Notes: generated by a model from the letters alone, not told the origin. Shown: positions 45,672 to 54,757, counted from the stretch's first letter. The stretch: DNA of 64,000 nt from Lentzea flava (GCF_014648475.1 NZ_BMRE01000007.1:1-64000), one strand, 5' to 3'. Made by a program: numbers and translations.

Positions 45672-46562
45672 GATGTGCGTGCGCCGGGTCGCGATCGGCT
45701 GCGGCTCCCAGATCCGGTTCATCCGCTCCAGCAACCGCTGGGCGAGCGCGCTCATCGCGGGGTGGGTCTCGGTGAACCCCGCCACCACCCGCGCCCGGAA
45801 CATCAACCGGCCGCGCGCGGTCGTGCTGTACCAGAACCAGTCCTCGTCCACGACCCTGGCGAGGTGGTCGGTGCCGTCCCGCTCCGCCCGCTGCACCAGC
45901 GCGTCACCCTGCACGAACCACCGCACGCAGGCGTCCTCCAGCGGCTCGGGGGCACGGCCGCGCTCCTCGAAGTAGGCCAGCTCGGCGGCCTCTCGCAGCG
46001 CTTTCGGCGTCTCGGACACGGTCGCGCAGGTCGGGAAGCCGATCCGCAGGTACACGAGCTCGGTGAGCCCGTCGCCGAGCATCGCGCCTTCCAGGTCGAC
46101 GAACCGGGCTCCGCGTTCGGTGTACATGTCGTTGCCGGGACACGGATCGCCGTGCAGGAGGTCGAACCTGCCGGTGTCGGTGAAGGCGAGCTCGGTCTCC
46201 GCGTCCCCGGCCTCGACCTCCAGCGCGCGCACGAACCGCAGGAACGGCTCCGGGTCGGGAACCTCCTGGCGCGGCAGGACTCCCGCGTGCTCGGGTCCCG
46301 TGGCCTGGTGCAGCCGGGCGAGCCCGCGGGCGTAGTCGATCACCCAGTCCTCGCCGAACGGATGGGACGGCAGCCGCTCCAGCACGACCGTCCTGGTGTC
46401 CGGGTCGACGTCGAGAACGCGCGGCACCACGCCGGTGTGCCCGGCCAGCCGCAGCGCGGTGACCTCGCGGGTGAAGGCGGCCGCATCGCCGATGACCTGC
46501 TTGACGATGCGGTCGCCGTCGGCCCACACGCGGGACCGCACACCACTTTTCAGTCGTTCCAT
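45666..46562 (-). CDS. APH-like phosphotransferase
   Basis: 298 residues, ATG 46562 overlapping the upstream GH92 stop by 1 bp (TGATG). Aminoglycoside-kinase-type fold: LLHGDPCPGND is the catalytic Asp motif and FVDLEGAMLGDGLTELVYL the metal-binding one. The N-terminal lobe has RIVKQVIGDAAAFTREV. Might phosphorylate a sugar, antibiotic or other alcohol. Its coupling to a mannosidase gene hints at a sugar substrate (inference). Confidence 0.85.
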   Translation of the reverse strand: MERLKSGVRSRVWADGDRIVKQVIGDAAAFTREVTALRLAGHTGVVPRVLDVDPDTRTVVLERLPSHPFGEDWVIDYARGLARLHQATGPEHAGVLPRQEVPDPEPFLRFVRALEVEAGDAETELAFTDTGRFDLLHGDPCPGNDMYTERGARFVDLEGAMLGDGLTELVYLRIGFPTCATVSETPKALREAAELAYFEERGRAPEPLEDACVRWFVQGDALVQRAERDGTDHLARVVDEDWFWYSTTARGRLMFRARVVAGFTETHPAMSALAQRLLERMNRIWEPQPIATRRTHIS

Positions 46563-49500
46563 CAGGCCAGTGTGAGCGCGTACAGCTCCACTCGCGGGTC
46601 GTTCGGCAAAGTCACCGAGCGGACCGTCTTGGCCGCGTCCAGCCGCAACGACTGCCCGAACAGCCGGACCGGCGGCCCGTCGACGCCCTGCCCTGCCTTG
46701 ATCCGGTGCGGCATCTCCAGCACGACCGGCCCACCGCCGGCCCAGTCCGGCACCGTGGCCGCCACCTCGGCCGAGGTGCCGTCGGTGTACCAGACCGTGA
46801 ACGCCGTCGACACCGGCCCGTTGTGCGACGCGCCCACCACGTGCAACCAGGAGAACTTCCCTGCGGGCAACAACAATCCTTGCCCCCGTGCCTCGACGAA
46901 GTTCGGAGCGGTTCCGGTGGGGTCTGGTGCCTGGTACGTGATCCCGCCCCACGTGACAGGACCGGCGGCAGGCAGCAGCGCGGCGTCGTAGCTCCAGCCC
47001 CCACCGTCGAAGTTGCCGGAGGTGGAGTCAGCCACCGTCGCCGTGCCGTCGTGGTTGCGTTCCGGCCCGACGTCCACCGAACACGTCGAGAACGCGCACA
47101 CCGCGGCAGGTTTGACCTCGACGACGGCCTTCACCGTCACGGACTCGACCTTCACCGAGACCGAGTACGCGCCAGGAGCCGTCCCAGCAGGCACCGACAC
47201 CGTCAGCGGCACCGTCTTCTGCACAGGCAGATGCCGCGACACGAGCACAACCGGCCGGGCACCGCTGACCGTCCACCCCGCGGGCGCGGTGACGACAGGC
47301 CGGACGGTCGTCCCGGACGGCGACTGCGCCAGCACGTCGAGCTGCAACGTCAGCGACTGCGCGGAATCCGACGCCGGCATCACGATCTCGCTGTTCCGCA
47401 GCGACGCGGACACCGCACGCCGCGGGTCGAGGTTGCCGTCGTTCAGCGACGGCGGCTCGTCCGCACGCCCGGTGCCCCACGACGAAGGCCGCGACGACAC
47501 CTCGTACGCCAACTTCCCGCCGCGCTCCAGCGAAGACCACGAAAGCCACGTCTTGCGGACATCGCGGCCGTTCAACGAAGCACTGCGCACGTACCGCACC
47601 GAATCCGAGACGTCCGGCGCGGTCACCGTCAGCGTGCCGCCCTGCGCGCCGTACTGTCCGATTCGGACGGTCGCGGACGGGAACTGCGGCGAGGACAGCG
47701 CCAGGAAGTCACCTCCGTTGAAGGTCGGGTACATCCCCAGCGACGAGAAGACGTACCAGGCCGACATCGTGCCCAGGTCGTCGTTGCCGGTCATGCCGTC
47801 GGGGCCGGTCGTGAACAGCGTCATCGCCGCGCGCACGACCGTCGCTGCCTTCCACGGGGTGCCCGTCCACAGGTACATGTAGGGCGCGAGCAGGTCGGGC
47901 TCGTTGTTCGGGTTGTAGGTCGGTTTGCCGTAGTAGTCGTACGGTTCGGTGATCCAGTCGTGCCGCGCGGTGCCGGCGGGGTCGGCCAGCAGCTTCTCGT
48001 AGGCGAAGAACGCGTCGAGGCGTTTCTCGGCCTCGCGGCGGCCGCCCATCAGCGACACCAGACCGGCCGGGTCCTGGGGGACCAGCCACTGGTACTGGTA
48101 GGCGCCGCCCTCGTGGAACTGGTGCGACGCGTCCACCGGGTTGTACGGCGTCAGCCAGGTGCCCGCGACGGTCCGGGGCCGGAACTGGCCGATCGAGGAG
48201 TCCCACAGGTTGCGGTACCACTGGCCGCGATCGGCGAACAGGCGGGCGTCGTCGCGATGGCCGAGGCCGCGGGCCATCAACGCGAGGGAGGCGTCTGCCG
48301 CCGAGTACTCCAGGGTCGCCGAAGCCGGGTGCACGCAGTCGTTGTCGCCGCCCTTGTGCGCGCAGTCCGTGCCCAGCTTCAGGCCGGACGGGATGTAGCC
48401 GCGGTCCGAGTAGTACTGGACGCCGGACCGTCCGTTGTAGGGCGAGCTCGCGGGAGGAAGCGACAGGGCGTTGGTGCGCAACAGCTGGTACGTCTCCTCC
48501 TCGTACCCGCGCAGCAAACCCTTCGACCAGGCCTCGACCAGGAACGGCGTCACGGGGTCACCGGTCATGATGTTGGTCTCGGACGACGCCAGGGCCCAGC
48601 GCGGCAGCCATCCTCCGTCACGTCCACTGGCCACAACGGACAGTGCGACGTCGCGTGCCACCCGCGGTTCCAGGATCTGCAGCAGCTGGTTCTGCGGTCT
48701 GTAGGTGTCCCACAGCGAGAAGTTCTGGTACGGGGTGTAGCCGGACGCGGTGCGCACGCGGCCGTCGAAGCCCATGTACTTGCCGTCGACGTCACCGGCG
48801 AGGTTCGGGTGCAGCACCGAGTGGTACAGCGCGGTGTAGAAGGCGACCTGCCGGTCCCGCGACCCGCCGGACACCCGCACGGCGTCCAGCTGCTTCTTCC
48901 ACACGTCGCGAGCCGCGGCCACCACACCGTCGAAGTCGTAGGAAGGAGCCTCCGCCGCGAGGTTCTTCCGCGCGCCCTCCAGACCGGTGTAGGACAGGCC
49001 GATCTTCAGCACCACGTCGCGGTCGGCCGTGGCGTCGAACGTGACCCAGGCGCCGTTGCCGCCGGTTCCGGCCGCGTCGCGAACGCCCGGCGTGGGAACG
49101 CTCCCCCGCCACGCGCCGAAGGACGCGAACGGACGGTCGAACGACGCGGTGAAGTAGACGGTGTGCTCGTCCTTGCCCGCGCAGAACCGGCCGTTGCGCA
49201 CCCGGCCCTCGATGGTCCGGTCACCGACGACGTGGATCTCGGAGTCGAGCACCGTCTGGTTCGACCGTCCGGTGTTGAACAGGACGTTGGCCGCGCCCGA
49301 CGAGGGGAACGTGTAGCGCTGCCACCCGGTCCGCTGAGTGGAACCGAGCTCGGCGTTGATCCCGTAGCGCGACAGCCCGACGCGGTAGTAGCCGGGCCGG
49401 GCTGTCTCGTCCGAATGGCTGAACGCCGACTTGTAGGCGTTGATGTCAACGTTGTCAACGGACCCGACTGTCGGCATCACCGGCAGCTCGCCCATGACGC

Positions 49501-49753
49501 CGCAGCCCACGCCGGACAGGTGCGTCTGCGAGAACCCGTAGATGGAGGTGGCCTTGTAGTCGTATCCGCCCTGACCTCCCGTATCAGGGCTGACCTGCAC
49601 CATTCCGAACGGCACCGAGGCGCCGGGAAAGGTGTTGCCGAAGTTCTGCGTTCCCACGAAGGGATTGACGAGCGACGAAGGGTCTGCGTCTGTTTGTGCC
49701 TGTGCAGGGACTGCTAGACCCAGTAACAGCCCGGCTACAACCAGTGTCCGCAT
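46562..49753 (-). CDS. Secreted GH92 alpha-mannosidase with C-terminal accessory domains
   Basis: 1063 residues from ATG 49753 (a GTG at 49789 could extend it by 12). Signal peptide (LVVAGLLLGLAVPAQA). GH92 marks are complete: VNPFVGTQNFGNTFPGASVP, GYDYKATSIYGFSQTHLSG, the HEGGAYQYQW acid region and TGNDDLGTMSAWYVFSSLGM. These enzymes cleave alpha-mannosidic linkages with calcium. After the catalytic part come an Ig-like NEW3-type domain (about 790-900) and a beta-sandwich C-terminal domain (VDVGPERNHDGTATVAD). Codon 10 is a rare TTA. A coupled kinase gene follows. Confidence 0.93.
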   Translation of the reverse strand: MRTLVVAGLLLGLAVPAQAQTDADPSSLVNPFVGTQNFGNTFPGASVPFGMVQVSPDTGGQGGYDYKATSIYGFSQTHLSGVGCGVMGELPVMPTVGSVDNVDINAYKSAFSHSDETARPGYYRVGLSRYGINAELGSTQRTGWQRYTFPSSGAANVLFNTGRSNQTVLDSEIHVVGDRTIEGRVRNGRFCAGKDEHTVYFTASFDRPFASFGAWRGSVPTPGVRDAAGTGGNGAWVTFDATADRDVVLKIGLSYTGLEGARKNLAAEAPSYDFDGVVAAARDVWKKQLDAVRVSGGSRDRQVAFYTALYHSVLHPNLAGDVDGKYMGFDGRVRTASGYTPYQNFSLWDTYRPQNQLLQILEPRVARDVALSVVASGRDGGWLPRWALASSETNIMTGDPVTPFLVEAWSKGLLRGYEEETYQLLRTNALSLPPASSPYNGRSGVQYYSDRGYIPSGLKLGTDCAHKGGDNDCVHPASATLEYSAADASLALMARGLGHRDDARLFADRGQWYRNLWDSSIGQFRPRTVAGTWLTPYNPVDASHQFHEGGAYQYQWLVPQDPAGLVSLMGGRREAEKRLDAFFAYEKLLADPAGTARHDWITEPYDYYGKPTYNPNNEPDLLAPYMYLWTGTPWKAATVVRAAMTLFTTGPDGMTGNDDLGTMSAWYVFSSLGMYPTFNGGDFLALSSPQFPSATVRIGQYGAQGGTLTVTAPDVSDSVRYVRSASLNGRDVRKTWLSWSSLERGGKLAYEVSSRPSSWGTGRADEPPSLNDGNLDPRRAVSASLRNSEIVMPASDSAQSLTLQLDVLAQSPSGTTVRPVVTAPAGWTVSGARPVVLVSRHLPVQKTVPLTVSVPAGTAPGAYSVSVKVESVTVKAVVEVKPAAVCAFSTCSVDVGPERNHDGTATVADSTSGNFDGGGWSYDAALLPAAGPVTWGGITYQAPDPTGTAPNFVEARGQGLLLPAGKFSWLHVVGASHNGPVSTAFTVWYTDGTSAEVAATVPDWAGGGPVVLEMPHRIKAGQGVDGPPVRLFGQSLRLDAAKTVRSVTLPNDPRVELYALTLA

Positions 49754-49805
49754 GAACGCAGTATTGTCTGATCGTCGCCGCCCCGACACCCATCGGAGGT
49801 CGGCG

Positions 49806-51068
49806 ATGCGCGCACTGGCCGCAACGCTGCTGCTTCTCGTCGCGTTCGCGCTACCGGTTCAAGCCGCCACCGCGCTCGACACGGTCACGACGGCGAGCGT
49901 CTACGGATGTCTTCGCACCAACGGCGCTGGCGTGTACGACGCGACGGTCAACAAGACGTTCGTGACGTACTCGGGCACACGGCACGACATCTACGTGAAG
50001 GCGTTCGACCACACCACGGCCACGTGGTCGGCGGCGGTCAAGGTCGCCGCGCTGAACCTGACGCACGACAACGCCTACCACGACTACCCGGTGCTCACGC
50101 AGCTCGGCGACGGCAGGCTCGCCGTCTTCCGCGCCACGCACACGAGCTCGATGCAGCTCTACACCGCGCCCACGCCGCGTTCGATCACCGGCACGTGGAC
50201 CGCGCGGACGATCAGCACCGACAGGAACACCTACCCCGAGCCGGTCGTCACCGGGAACACGATCCATCTGTTCTACAGCCACAACACGGATCTGTCGCAC
50301 CCGTACCGCACGTACAAGATGATCAAGTCGACGGACAACGGCAAGACCTGGTCCGCGCCGCGCATGATCATCGACTCCGGCCGCACGACCGACAGGTACG
50401 CCGAGGTGTACGCGTTCGGCGTGACGCAGCGCGGCGGCCGGATCTACCTGACCTGGTCGATGCACGGCGGACCCAAGGGCCACAACGGCGGCGGCAAGAA
50501 CATCCACGTCGCCTACTTCGACACGGCTTCGAGCACGCTGTCCACCGCCGGCGGCGCCACGCTCGGGAACACCGTCGACGCGGCGGACCTCGACAAGACC
50601 CGTGTCGTGACGACGAACCCGCTCGACCTCCCCGCCGGCAAGGATCTGCCGGAGGAGAACCCGGTGACCGTGCCGCTGACCGACGGCTCGCTCGTGCTGG
50701 GTTACGGCGTGCACACCAGCACGAGCGCCAAGATCGTGCTCGCCAGGTTCGCGAACAACGCCTGGACGTCCACGACGGTCGACACCTCGACGTCGTTGTT
50801 CAAGGACCTCGTCGCGACCGGCACCGGCGTCGACTTCTCCTACGCCAGCGCGGACCGCAAGCGGCTCATCGTGAAGTCGTGGACGCCTGGCGGGAGCGCG
50901 AAGACCAAACACGACCTCGTCGTGCCGTACTCGGCCGGCGCCGACACGACGTTCTACGCGAACTTCGTGGAGAACCGGCCGAGCGACCTGATCGCGAACA
51001 CCATCGACCACGAGACCCGCAAGACCAACCACACGGGCAAGTGGCCGGTGTTCTCGCTGCGCGGCTAG
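49806..51068 (+). CDS. Secreted BNR-repeat (sialidase-fold) protein
   Basis: 420 residues, ATG 49806 with GGAGG 6 nt upstream. Signal peptide (ALAATLLLLVAFALPVQA). Five or so beta-propeller blades with BNR-like Asp-box segments, clearest at STDNGKTWSAPRMII. YPEPVVTGNTIHLFYSHNTD and SMHGGPKGHNGGGKNIHVAY are typical of the BNR-4 group linked to polysaccharide lyases and sialidase-like proteins. Catalytic role unclear. It is divergent from the GH92 gene with 52 bp between starts, so both may share control. Confidence 0.85.
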   Translation: MRALAATLLLLVAFALPVQAATALDTVTTASVYGCLRTNGAGVYDATVNKTFVTYSGTRHDIYVKAFDHTTATWSAAVKVAALNLTHDNAYHDYPVLTQLGDGRLAVFRATHTSSMQLYTAPTPRSITGTWTARTISTDRNTYPEPVVTGNTIHLFYSHNTDLSHPYRTYKMIKSTDNGKTWSAPRMIIDSGRTTDRYAEVYAFGVTQRGGRIYLTWSMHGGPKGHNGGGKNIHVAYFDTASSTLSTAGGATLGNTVDAADLDKTRVVTTNPLDLPAGKDLPEENPVTVPLTDGSLVLGYGVHTSTSAKIVLARFANNAWTSTTVDTSTSLFKDLVATGTGVDFSYASADRKRLIVKSWTPGGSAKTKHDLVVPYSAGADTTFYANFVENRPSDLIANTIDHETRKTNHTGKWPVFSLRG

Positions 51069-51515
51069 CTAGCAGCGCTTGCTGGATTCCGCGGTGTAGT
51101 TGTCGCCCATCTGGATGGAGACCATGCCGTAGCCGGTGGTGCAGACGTTCAGGGTGTTGGCGGGCTTGCCCCACAACTCCTTGAGGCTGTACTGGGTGCT
51201 GTTGCCACCCTTGATGGCGTTGGGCTCCGAGTCGGACGCGCTGCTGTAGGTCAGCACGCCGACCTGGAGGCTCCAGCCCCTGCCCTCGGCCGCCTGCGCG
51301 GCGCGGAAGCTCTCCCAGGTGTAGACGTACCCGTAGTTGTGCCCGCAGCCGGCGAACTGCTTCACCGAGGCGATCTTGTCACCGCGGTACTTCACGTACC
51401 CGGTCGAGCCGATCTGCGCGGCACTCGCGCAGCCGGGCACTGTCTCGGCGTTGGCGATGCCGGGGAAGACGAAGCCCAGCAGCACGAACGCGGTGGCGAT
51501 GATTGCCCTCTTCAT
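51069..51515 (-). CDS. Small secreted Cys-rich protein
   Basis: 148 residues from ATG 51515. Signal peptide (IIATAFVLLGFVFPGIANA). Four cysteines in the mature part (GCAS, GCGH, VCTT and the C-terminal KRC), likely two disulfides. YVYTWESFRAAQAAEGRGWS and GYGMVSIQMGDN show no match I recognise. Abuts the BNR gene end with zero gap. Confidence 0.78.
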   Translation of the reverse strand: MKRAIIATAFVLLGFVFPGIANAETVPGCASAAQIGSTGYVKYRGDKIASVKQFAGCGHNYGYVYTWESFRAAQAAEGRGWSLQVGVLTYSSASDSEPNAIKGGNSTQYSLKELWGKPANTLNVCTTGYGMVSIQMGDNYTAESSKRC

Positions 51516-51572
51516 GAGCCGATCATCGCCACCCGCGCTGACAACTCCCTGACACGCGAGTAAGCAGGAACC

Positions 51573-51956
51573 ATGCCCGTACAGCTCAACCACACGATCG
51601 TCCACGCCACCGACCAGGAGCGCTCGGCACGGTTCCTCACCGAGCTCCTCGGCCTGCCGGAGCCGGTCCGCTTCGGCCCGTTCCTCGTCGTCGAGGTCGC
51701 GAACGGCGTCTCGCTCGACTACCTGACCAGCCCGGGGCCGATCACCGGGCAGCACTACGCGTTCCTGGTGACCGAGGAGGAGTTCGACCAGATCTTCGGG
51801 CGCATCCGGGAACGCGGACTCGACCACTGGGCCGACCCGTTCCACAACCAGCCGAACCAGATCAACCGCAACGACGGCGGTCGCGGCGTGTACTGGGACG
51901 ACCCGGACGGTCACGCGCTGGAGATCATCACCCGGCCCTACGGCTCCGGTTCCTGA
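51573..51956 (+). CDS. VOC (glyoxalase/bleomycin-resistance) family protein
   Basis: 127 residues, ATG 51573 with AGGA upstream. One glyoxalase-like domain: LNHTIVHATDQERSARFLTE, GQHYAFLVTEEEFDQIFGRI and YWDDPDGHALEIITRPYG, which supplies the metal His/Glu pair. Substrate unknown; could be a dioxygenase, isomerase or binding protein. Its stop overlaps the beginning of a chitinase remnant. Confidence 0.9.
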   Translation: MPVQLNHTIVHATDQERSARFLTELLGLPEPVRFGPFLVVEVANGVSLDYLTSPGPITGQHYAFLVTEEEFDQIFGRIRERGLDHWADPFHNQPNQINRNDGGRGVYWDDPDGHALEIITRPYGSGS

Positions 51957-52067
51957 AGCAGGAGCTCGCGGCGTTCCTCGCCAATGTCTCGCACGAGACC
52001 GGCGGGCTCGTGCACATCCGGTAGATCAACCAGAGCGGTGACTACGGGCAGCAACCTGTACTGCTGA
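51956..52067 (+). pseudogene. GH19 chitinase remnant
   Basis: Directly after the VOC stop, 66 bp read KQELAAFLANVSHETGGLVHIR, nearly identical to residues 196-217 of the intact chitinase downstream. The next codon is TAG (52022) where the intact gene has GAG for Glu218, the presumed second catalytic acid. The remnant continues with INQSGDY, then jumps to GSNLYC and a stop, matching the chitinase C-terminus but in another frame. The rest of the gene has been deleted. A second GH19 gene therefore once stood here. Confidence 0.88.
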
Positions 52068-52100
52068 ATAGGTCTAGACCCTTGACTGGTCTGAACCACT
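52068..52100 (+). promoter_or_regulatory. Two DasR-like (dre) palindromes upstream of the chitinase
   Basis: ATAGGTCTAGACCCTT (52068-52083) and ACTGGTCTGAACCACT (52085-52100) resemble the Streptomyces DasR consensus ACTGGTCTAGACCACT; the first has a perfect GGTCTAGACC core, the second matches at 14 of 16 positions. The second overlaps a TTGACT -35-like element at 52082-52087. Binding by a DasR-type GntR repressor sensing aminosugar phosphates is expected by analogy. Confidence 0.7.
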
Positions 52101-52168
52101 GGTGCCAATCTCAGCCTAGTTCACATCCTTGATTCCTCGGGCGCGCAGACTCCAGGAGTGGGTGACCC

Positions 52169-53230
52169 TTGCTGAGAAAACGCATCTTGGCGTCTATCGC
52201 GGCAGGTGTGATGGCGGCGGCGTTCGCCGTCATCGCGCCGGCCGCATCCGCACAGGCGGAAGTGACCGCGCAGGCGTGTACGTACACCGACTGGGTGCAG
52301 GGTCAGTGGTACACGGCAGGCTCGATCGTGAGATTCGAAGGCAACTTCTACATCGCCGAGCACGACAATCCCGGTTACAGCCCAACGGTTTCCACGTGGT
52401 ACTGGGAACCGACGAGCTGTGACGGCGGCGGCGGAGGTGGCGGCACCTGCACGTACACCGACTGGGTGCAGGGCCAGTGGTACACCGCGGGCTCCATCGT
52501 CCGGTTCGAAGGCAGCTTCTACATCGCCGAGCACGACAACCCCGGCTACAGCCCAACGGTTTCCACCTGGTACTGGGATCCGTACAACTGCAACGGCGGT
52601 GGCGGCGGAGGTGGCGGCGGCAGCTTCGTCGTCAGCGAGGCCCAGTTCAACCAGATGTTCCCGTCCCGCAACAGCTTCTACACCTACAGCGGCCTCGTGG
52701 CGGCGATGAGCGCGTACCCCGCGTTCGCGACGACGGGCAGCGACACGGTGAAGAAGCAGGAAGCGGCGGCGTTCCTCGCGAACGTCTCGCACGAGACCGG
52801 CGGCCTCGTGCACATCCGCGAGATCACGCCGGGAACCTACTGCGACACCAGCAAGCCCTACGGCTGCCCCGCCGGTGCGCAGAACTACTACGGCCGCGGC
52901 CCGATCCAGCTGTCGTGGAACTTCAACTACAAGAGCGCCGGCGACGCGCTGGGCCTGCCCCTGCTGACCAACCCGTGGCTGGTGGAGCAGGACGCGGCCG
53001 TCGCGTGGAAGACGGGCCTCTGGTACTGGAACACGCAGACCGGACCCGGCTGGACCACCGGCCACAACGCCATGGTCAACGGCAACGGGTTCGGCGAGAC
53101 GATCCGCAGCATCAACGGATCACTGGAGTGCAACGGCGGCAACCCCGCCCAGGTCCAGAGCCGCGTCTCGAAGTACCAGCAGTTCGTCAGCATTCTCGGC
53201 GTGCCCGCTGGAGCGAACCTGTACTGCTAG
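52169..53230 (+). CDS. Secreted GH19 chitinase with two N-terminal chitin-binding modules
   Basis: 353 residues from TTG 52169; AGGAG lies 10 nt upstream and the frame begins at once with a signal peptide (RILASIAAGVMAAAFAVIAP). Two almost identical 48-residue modules (about 37-84 and 94-141: CTYTDWVQGQWYTAGSIVRF) bind chitin, joined by polyglycine linkers. The GH19 catalytic domain (about 153-353) has Glu209 in VSHETGG and Glu218 nine residues on, as in ChiG-type enzymes, and GRGPIQLSWNFNY. It hydrolyses chitin with inversion. The dre-like sites suggest aminosugar-responsive repression. Confidence 0.95.
   Translation: MLRKRILASIAAGVMAAAFAVIAPAASAQAEVTAQACTYTDWVQGQWYTAGSIVRFEGNFYIAEHDNPGYSPTVSTWYWEPTSCDGGGGGGGTCTYTDWVQGQWYTAGSIVRFEGSFYIAEHDNPGYSPTVSTWYWDPYNCNGGGGGGGGGSFVVSEAQFNQMFPSRNSFYTYSGLVAAMSAYPAFATTGSDTVKKQEAAAFLANVSHETGGLVHIREITPGTYCDTSKPYGCPAGAQNYYGRGPIQLSWNFNYKSAGDALGLPLLTNPWLVEQDAAVAWKTGLWYWNTQTGPGWTTGHNAMVNGNGFGETIRSINGSLECNGGNPAQVQSRVSKYQQFVSILGVPAGANLYC
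52277..52591 (+). repeat. Tandem chitin-binding module duplication
   Basis: Two 144-bp units (52277-52420 and 52448-52591) separated by a 27-bp glycine linker are nearly identical in DNA and protein. High DNA identity implies a recent duplication or gene conversion within the chitinase gene. Confidence 0.85.
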
Positions 53231-53237
53231 GACGCGA

Positions 53238-53281
53238 GCTCGCCCTGGGCGGAGTGCTCAAGCACCTCTCCCAGGGCGAGC
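53238..53281. terminator. Bidirectional terminator between chitinase and mycoredoxin genes
   Basis: GCTCGCCCTGGG (53238-53249) pairs with CCCAGGGCGAGC (53270-53281), with a smaller GTGCT/AGCAC stem inside the loop. It lies between the two convergent stops. Confidence 0.85.
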
Positions 53282-53312
53282 GCGCCTGCACGACCGCCCA
53301 GCTCCACTCGGA

Positions 53313-53558
53313 CTAGGCCGCCAGCTGTTCCTTGACCTGGGCCAGCGACGGGTTGGTGAGCGCGGAACCGTTCGGGAAGTGGACGGTCGGCACCGTGCGG
53401 TTGCCGCCGTTCACGCTCATCACGAAGTCGGCCGCGCCGGGCGTCTCCTCGATGTTGATCTCGACGTACTCGATGCCCTCGCGGTCGAGCTGGTTCTTCA
53501 GGATCCGGCAGTAGCCGCACCACGAGGTCGAGTAGACGGTCAGCTGGTCGGGAGCCAT
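53313..53558 (-). CDS. mrx1: Mycoredoxin
   Basis: 81 residues from ATG 53558, which has GAGGAG 10 nt upstream. Glutaredoxin-like fold with active site CGYC at residues 14-17 (YSTSWCGYC), TVPTVHFPNGS substrate loop, and SLAQVKEQLAA tail. Mycoredoxins reduce mycothiol-mixed disulfides in actinobacteria, supporting the taxonomic placement. Cytoplasmic. Confidence 0.93.
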   Translation of the reverse strand: MAPDQLTVYSTSWCGYCRILKNQLDREGIEYVEINIEETPGAADFVMSVNGGNRTVPTVHFPNGSALTNPSLAQVKEQLAA

Positions 53559-53641
53559 CAGAGGCACTCCTCATCGAGGTCGGAAGAAGTCATGAGTATC
53601 AACGCACGACGAGGAGGGATTCATCCCGGGGGTGCGGCAGC

Positions 53642-54757
53642 TCACTTGTGCCGCAACAGCTTCGAACCCGGCTTCTGCGACTCGAAGTCGAGCTTCGCCC
53701 AGTTCCTGTCCTTGGGCACGGACAGGATGCGCGCCTCGTCCAGCAGGCCGTCGAACGAGCGCTTGCGGTTGTTGCTTCCGGGCGTCTTCTCGTTGTTGCC
53801 GATCGTCACGGGCTCGGTGCCGGTGGTCTTCCACGCGTTGGTGTCGGTCTTGCCGACCTCGAGCTTGCCGTTGATGTAGTAGTAGGCGTTCGGCTTGTCG
53901 ATGACGAAGACGAAGTGGTACCAGGTGTTGTTCTTGACCTTCGTGTAGGCGCCGGACGGCAGCGGGCACCAGTCGTAGTTCGCGACGTCGATGCACGGCT
54001 CGGTCTGGTCGCCCTCGCCGAAGTAGTGGATGCGGAAGCCCGTCTCCCCCTTGGCGAACATCGCGATGTACGCGGCCGGGTGCGTCCTCGCGTTCGACCA
54101 GATCGAGAACGTGCCCTTCGACGGCAGCGGGTTGAACAGGCCGCTCGACTCACTGCCGGGCAGCAGCACGTACTCGCCGCGGGCCCTGGTCAGCGACAGC
54201 GCGTTGCCGACCACGCCGGTGCCGGTCGCGTCGCCGGTGATGCCGACGCCCTTGCCGTCGAGGTTGCCCACCGAGTCGCGATAACCGGCGGCCGCGCCCT
54301 TCTCGGCGAGGTGGTGGGCGGTGATCCAGCCGTCGGCCTTCGGGAAGACCGCGGCGCCGTTGCTCTCGGACGACGCCGCGGGGTTGCCCCACTTCAGCGT
54401 CACGGACTGGGTGGCGTTGTTGCCCTTGACGTCGGTCCGCACCCAGATCGCCGCCCGTTTGGCGGCCGCGTCCCACTTCTCGATCTCGTACGGCAGCGGC
54501 CTGCCAGCCGCGTCGTCGAACCGGATGTCCGCGCCGTCCGGCTTGGCCTGGCCGAAGTCGAAGTTGCCCGCGTCGAGCCTGACCGGCACGGGGAAGCCCC
54601 TGACGTCGCCCGCGACGTTCGCGCCCGAGGCAGAGGTGTCGATGGTGATCTTGCGCTGGTGTGCCCAGCCCGCCCGCGCCTCCGATGCCGCCACGGGCAC
54701 CAGGAGGGCCGCGAGCACCGCGGCGGAGAGGGTGAGAGTGCGCCCTGTCTTCTGCAT
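53642..54757 (-). CDS. Secreted DUF2341/LamG-like protein
   Basis: 371 residues from ATG 54757, GGGA upstream. Signal peptide (LTLSAAVLAALLVPVAASEA). DUF2341 domain (about 30-150: WAHQRKITIDTSASGANVAG, FPVPVRLDAGNFDF) then a LamG/concanavalin domain (about 190-360: FSIWSNARTHPAAYIAMFAK, NTWYHFVFVIDKPNAYYYIN, FDGLLDEARIL). Such proteins bind or cut polysaccharides. The upstream region carries palindromes and repeats, so it is probably regulated. Confidence 0.87.
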   Translation of the reverse strand: MQKTGRTLTLSAAVLAALLVPVAASEARAGWAHQRKITIDTSASGANVAGDVRGFPVPVRLDAGNFDFGQAKPDGADIRFDDAAGRPLPYEIEKWDAAAKRAAIWVRTDVKGNNATQSVTLKWGNPAASSESNGAAVFPKADGWITAHHLAEKGAAAGYRDSVGNLDGKGVGITGDATGTGVVGNALSLTRARGEYVLLPGSESSGLFNPLPSKGTFSIWSNARTHPAAYIAMFAKGETGFRIHYFGEGDQTEPCIDVANYDWCPLPSGAYTKVKNNTWYHFVFVIDKPNAYYYINGKLEVGKTDTNAWKTTGTEPVTIGNNEKTPGSNNRKRSFDGLLDEARILSVPKDRNWAKLDFESQKPGSKLLRHK

